NCBI RefSeq assembly: GCF_003116135.1
Contig: NZ_PDOA01000011.1
Span: 1 to 64,000 of the forward strand
DNA from: Teichococcus aestuarii
GTDB taxonomy: Bacteria; Pseudomonadota; Alphaproteobacteria; Acetobacterales; Acetobacteraceae
Reading direction: 5' to 3'
Length of the DNA stretch: 64,000 bases
Each line of letters starts with the position of its first letter. The first letter of the stretch is position 1. A model generated the notes under the pieces. That model ran no database searches. It worked only from the letters and a program-made list of their open reading frames with translations, and was not told the origin of the DNA. Shown one piece after another: positions 63,575 through 64,000 of the stretch. The translations under genes and the position numbers were made by a program.

Positions 63575-64000
63575 TCAATGGGCGTCCCCGCCGCCGCCCG
63601 GGCCGGGGCGGCGCAGGAACAGCACCAGCGGCAGCGAGGCCAGGAAGCAGAATGCCATGGCCAGGAGCGTGTCGTTGTAGGCCAGCACCAGCGCCTCCTG
63701 CGCCACCAGCGCCTTGATGCGCGCCAACGCCGCCACGTCCGCCGCCGCCTCGCCCAGCCGCCCCGCATAGGCGCCGGCCAGCGTGTCCTGGTAGGCGAGC
63801 ACCCCCTCCCGCGCCCAGTTCACCTGCTCGGAGAGGTGCAGCCGGTGCAGGTAGGAGCGGTCCGTCGCCAGGGTGTTGATGGCGGCCAGCCCCACCGCGC
63901 CGCCCAGGTTGCGCATCAGGTTGTAGAGGCCGGAGGCACCCTTCAGCGCCGCGGGCGGGATGGTGCCGAGCGCCATCTGGTTGATCGGCGCCATGCACAG
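63575..64000 (-). CDS. EmrB-type DHA2 MFS efflux permease, C-terminal part
   Basis: The 3' 142 codons of a gene whose start lies beyond the window. INQMALGTIPPAALKGASGLYNLMRNLGGAVGLAAINTLATDR is the family motif C-like stretch of DHA2 (14-helix) exporters, followed by the last helix (LAMAFCFLASLPLVLFLRR) and a short Gly-rich tail. EmrB partners with EmrA to expel hydrophobic drugs; emrA is not visible. It ends 9 bp from the repeat element. Confidence 0.92.
   Translation of the reverse strand: MCMAPINQMALGTIPPAALKGASGLYNLMRNLGGAVGLAAINTLATDRSYLHRLHLSEQVNWAREGVLAYQDTLAGAYAGRLGEAAADVAALARIKALVAQEALVLAYNDTLLAMAFCFLASLPLVLFLRRPGPGGGGDAH

Overview
The window is a very GC-rich (about 70% by eye) chromosomal segment with the gene content of an alphaproteobacterium, most likely family Acetobacteraceae and Roseomonas-like. 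The reasons are a TctC/Bug-type binding protein, a large NAD-dependent glutamate dehydrogenase, an ScfR-type regulator divergent from isocitrate lyase, an NDUFA12 complex I subunit, a DUF2155 protein, and an aroQ-accB-accC cluster. I see no rRNA, tRNA, CRISPR array, prophage or transposase. Genes are dense, many overlap by 1-13 bp (ATGA or GTGA junctions), and most of the long reverse-strand open frames are GC-skew shadows.

Layout. 1-9 kb: Bug-type binding protein, LysR regulator, a DUF1127 gene with an apparent one-base frameshift, serA, a CsbD/membrane-protein/CsbD stress cluster, and a reverse-strand group of a JmjC-like oxygenase, an OmpA-like protein and PPK2. 9-20 kb: NAD-glutamate dehydrogenase, an Atg22-type MFS protein, a histidine-phosphatase-fold protein without the RHG motif, a thioesterase, an Asp/Glu/hydantoin racemase relative lacking one catalytic cysteine, then the ScfR regulator divergent from aceA with repeated TTTACAG boxes between them and a 53-residue gene after aceA. 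20-31 kb: DUF1345 protein, PLP dehydratase and FAD oxidoreductase on the minus strand, divergent from a complete sugar-type ABC importer followed by two dehydrogenases and an OpgH/MdoH glucosyltransferase. 31-44 kb (minus strand): acetyltransferase, ftsK, a thiamine-diphosphate enzyme, a PD-(D/E)xK-DUF2075 helicase-like protein, EamA transporter, FemAB-like N-acyltransferase, ycjF-ycjX, and a GNAT/RidA pair. 44-58 kb: a shrunken class II ribonucleotide reductase relative with a TSCPD domain, NDUFA12-mlaD-small ORF-DUF2155, a trehalose block (otsB, GH15, otsA), aat, an mprF-acvB pair for lysyl-phosphatidylglycerol, then accC-accB-aroQ. 58-64 kb: Csp3-like copper storage protein, BCCT transporter, glycine-zipper lipoprotein, thiS-thiG with a coupled secreted protein, and the 3' part of an EmrB-type efflux pump.

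How the genes work together. The trehalose block (synthase, phosphatase, GH15 hydrolase), OpgH, the BCCT transporter, CsbD proteins, YcjXF and MprF/AcvB all fit envelope, osmotic and dehydration stress. The aceA/ScfR pair and NAD-glutamate dehydrogenase feed C2 and amino-acid carbon into central metabolism. The order aroQ-accBC, aat, DUF2155, NDUFA12 resembles an ancestral alphaproteobacterial block into which mprF-acvB and the trehalose genes seem to have been placed.

The most unusual things are: a 116-bp AT-rich repeat present twice in opposite orientation, immediately after gene ends, with two hairpins and a shared open frame in which 6 of 11 differences are synonymous; a catalytically gutted NrdJ-like protein; a DUF2075 helicase-like protein with an N-terminal nuclease-like motif; an apparent homopolymer frameshift in the DUF1127 gene; and short duplications of gene ends.
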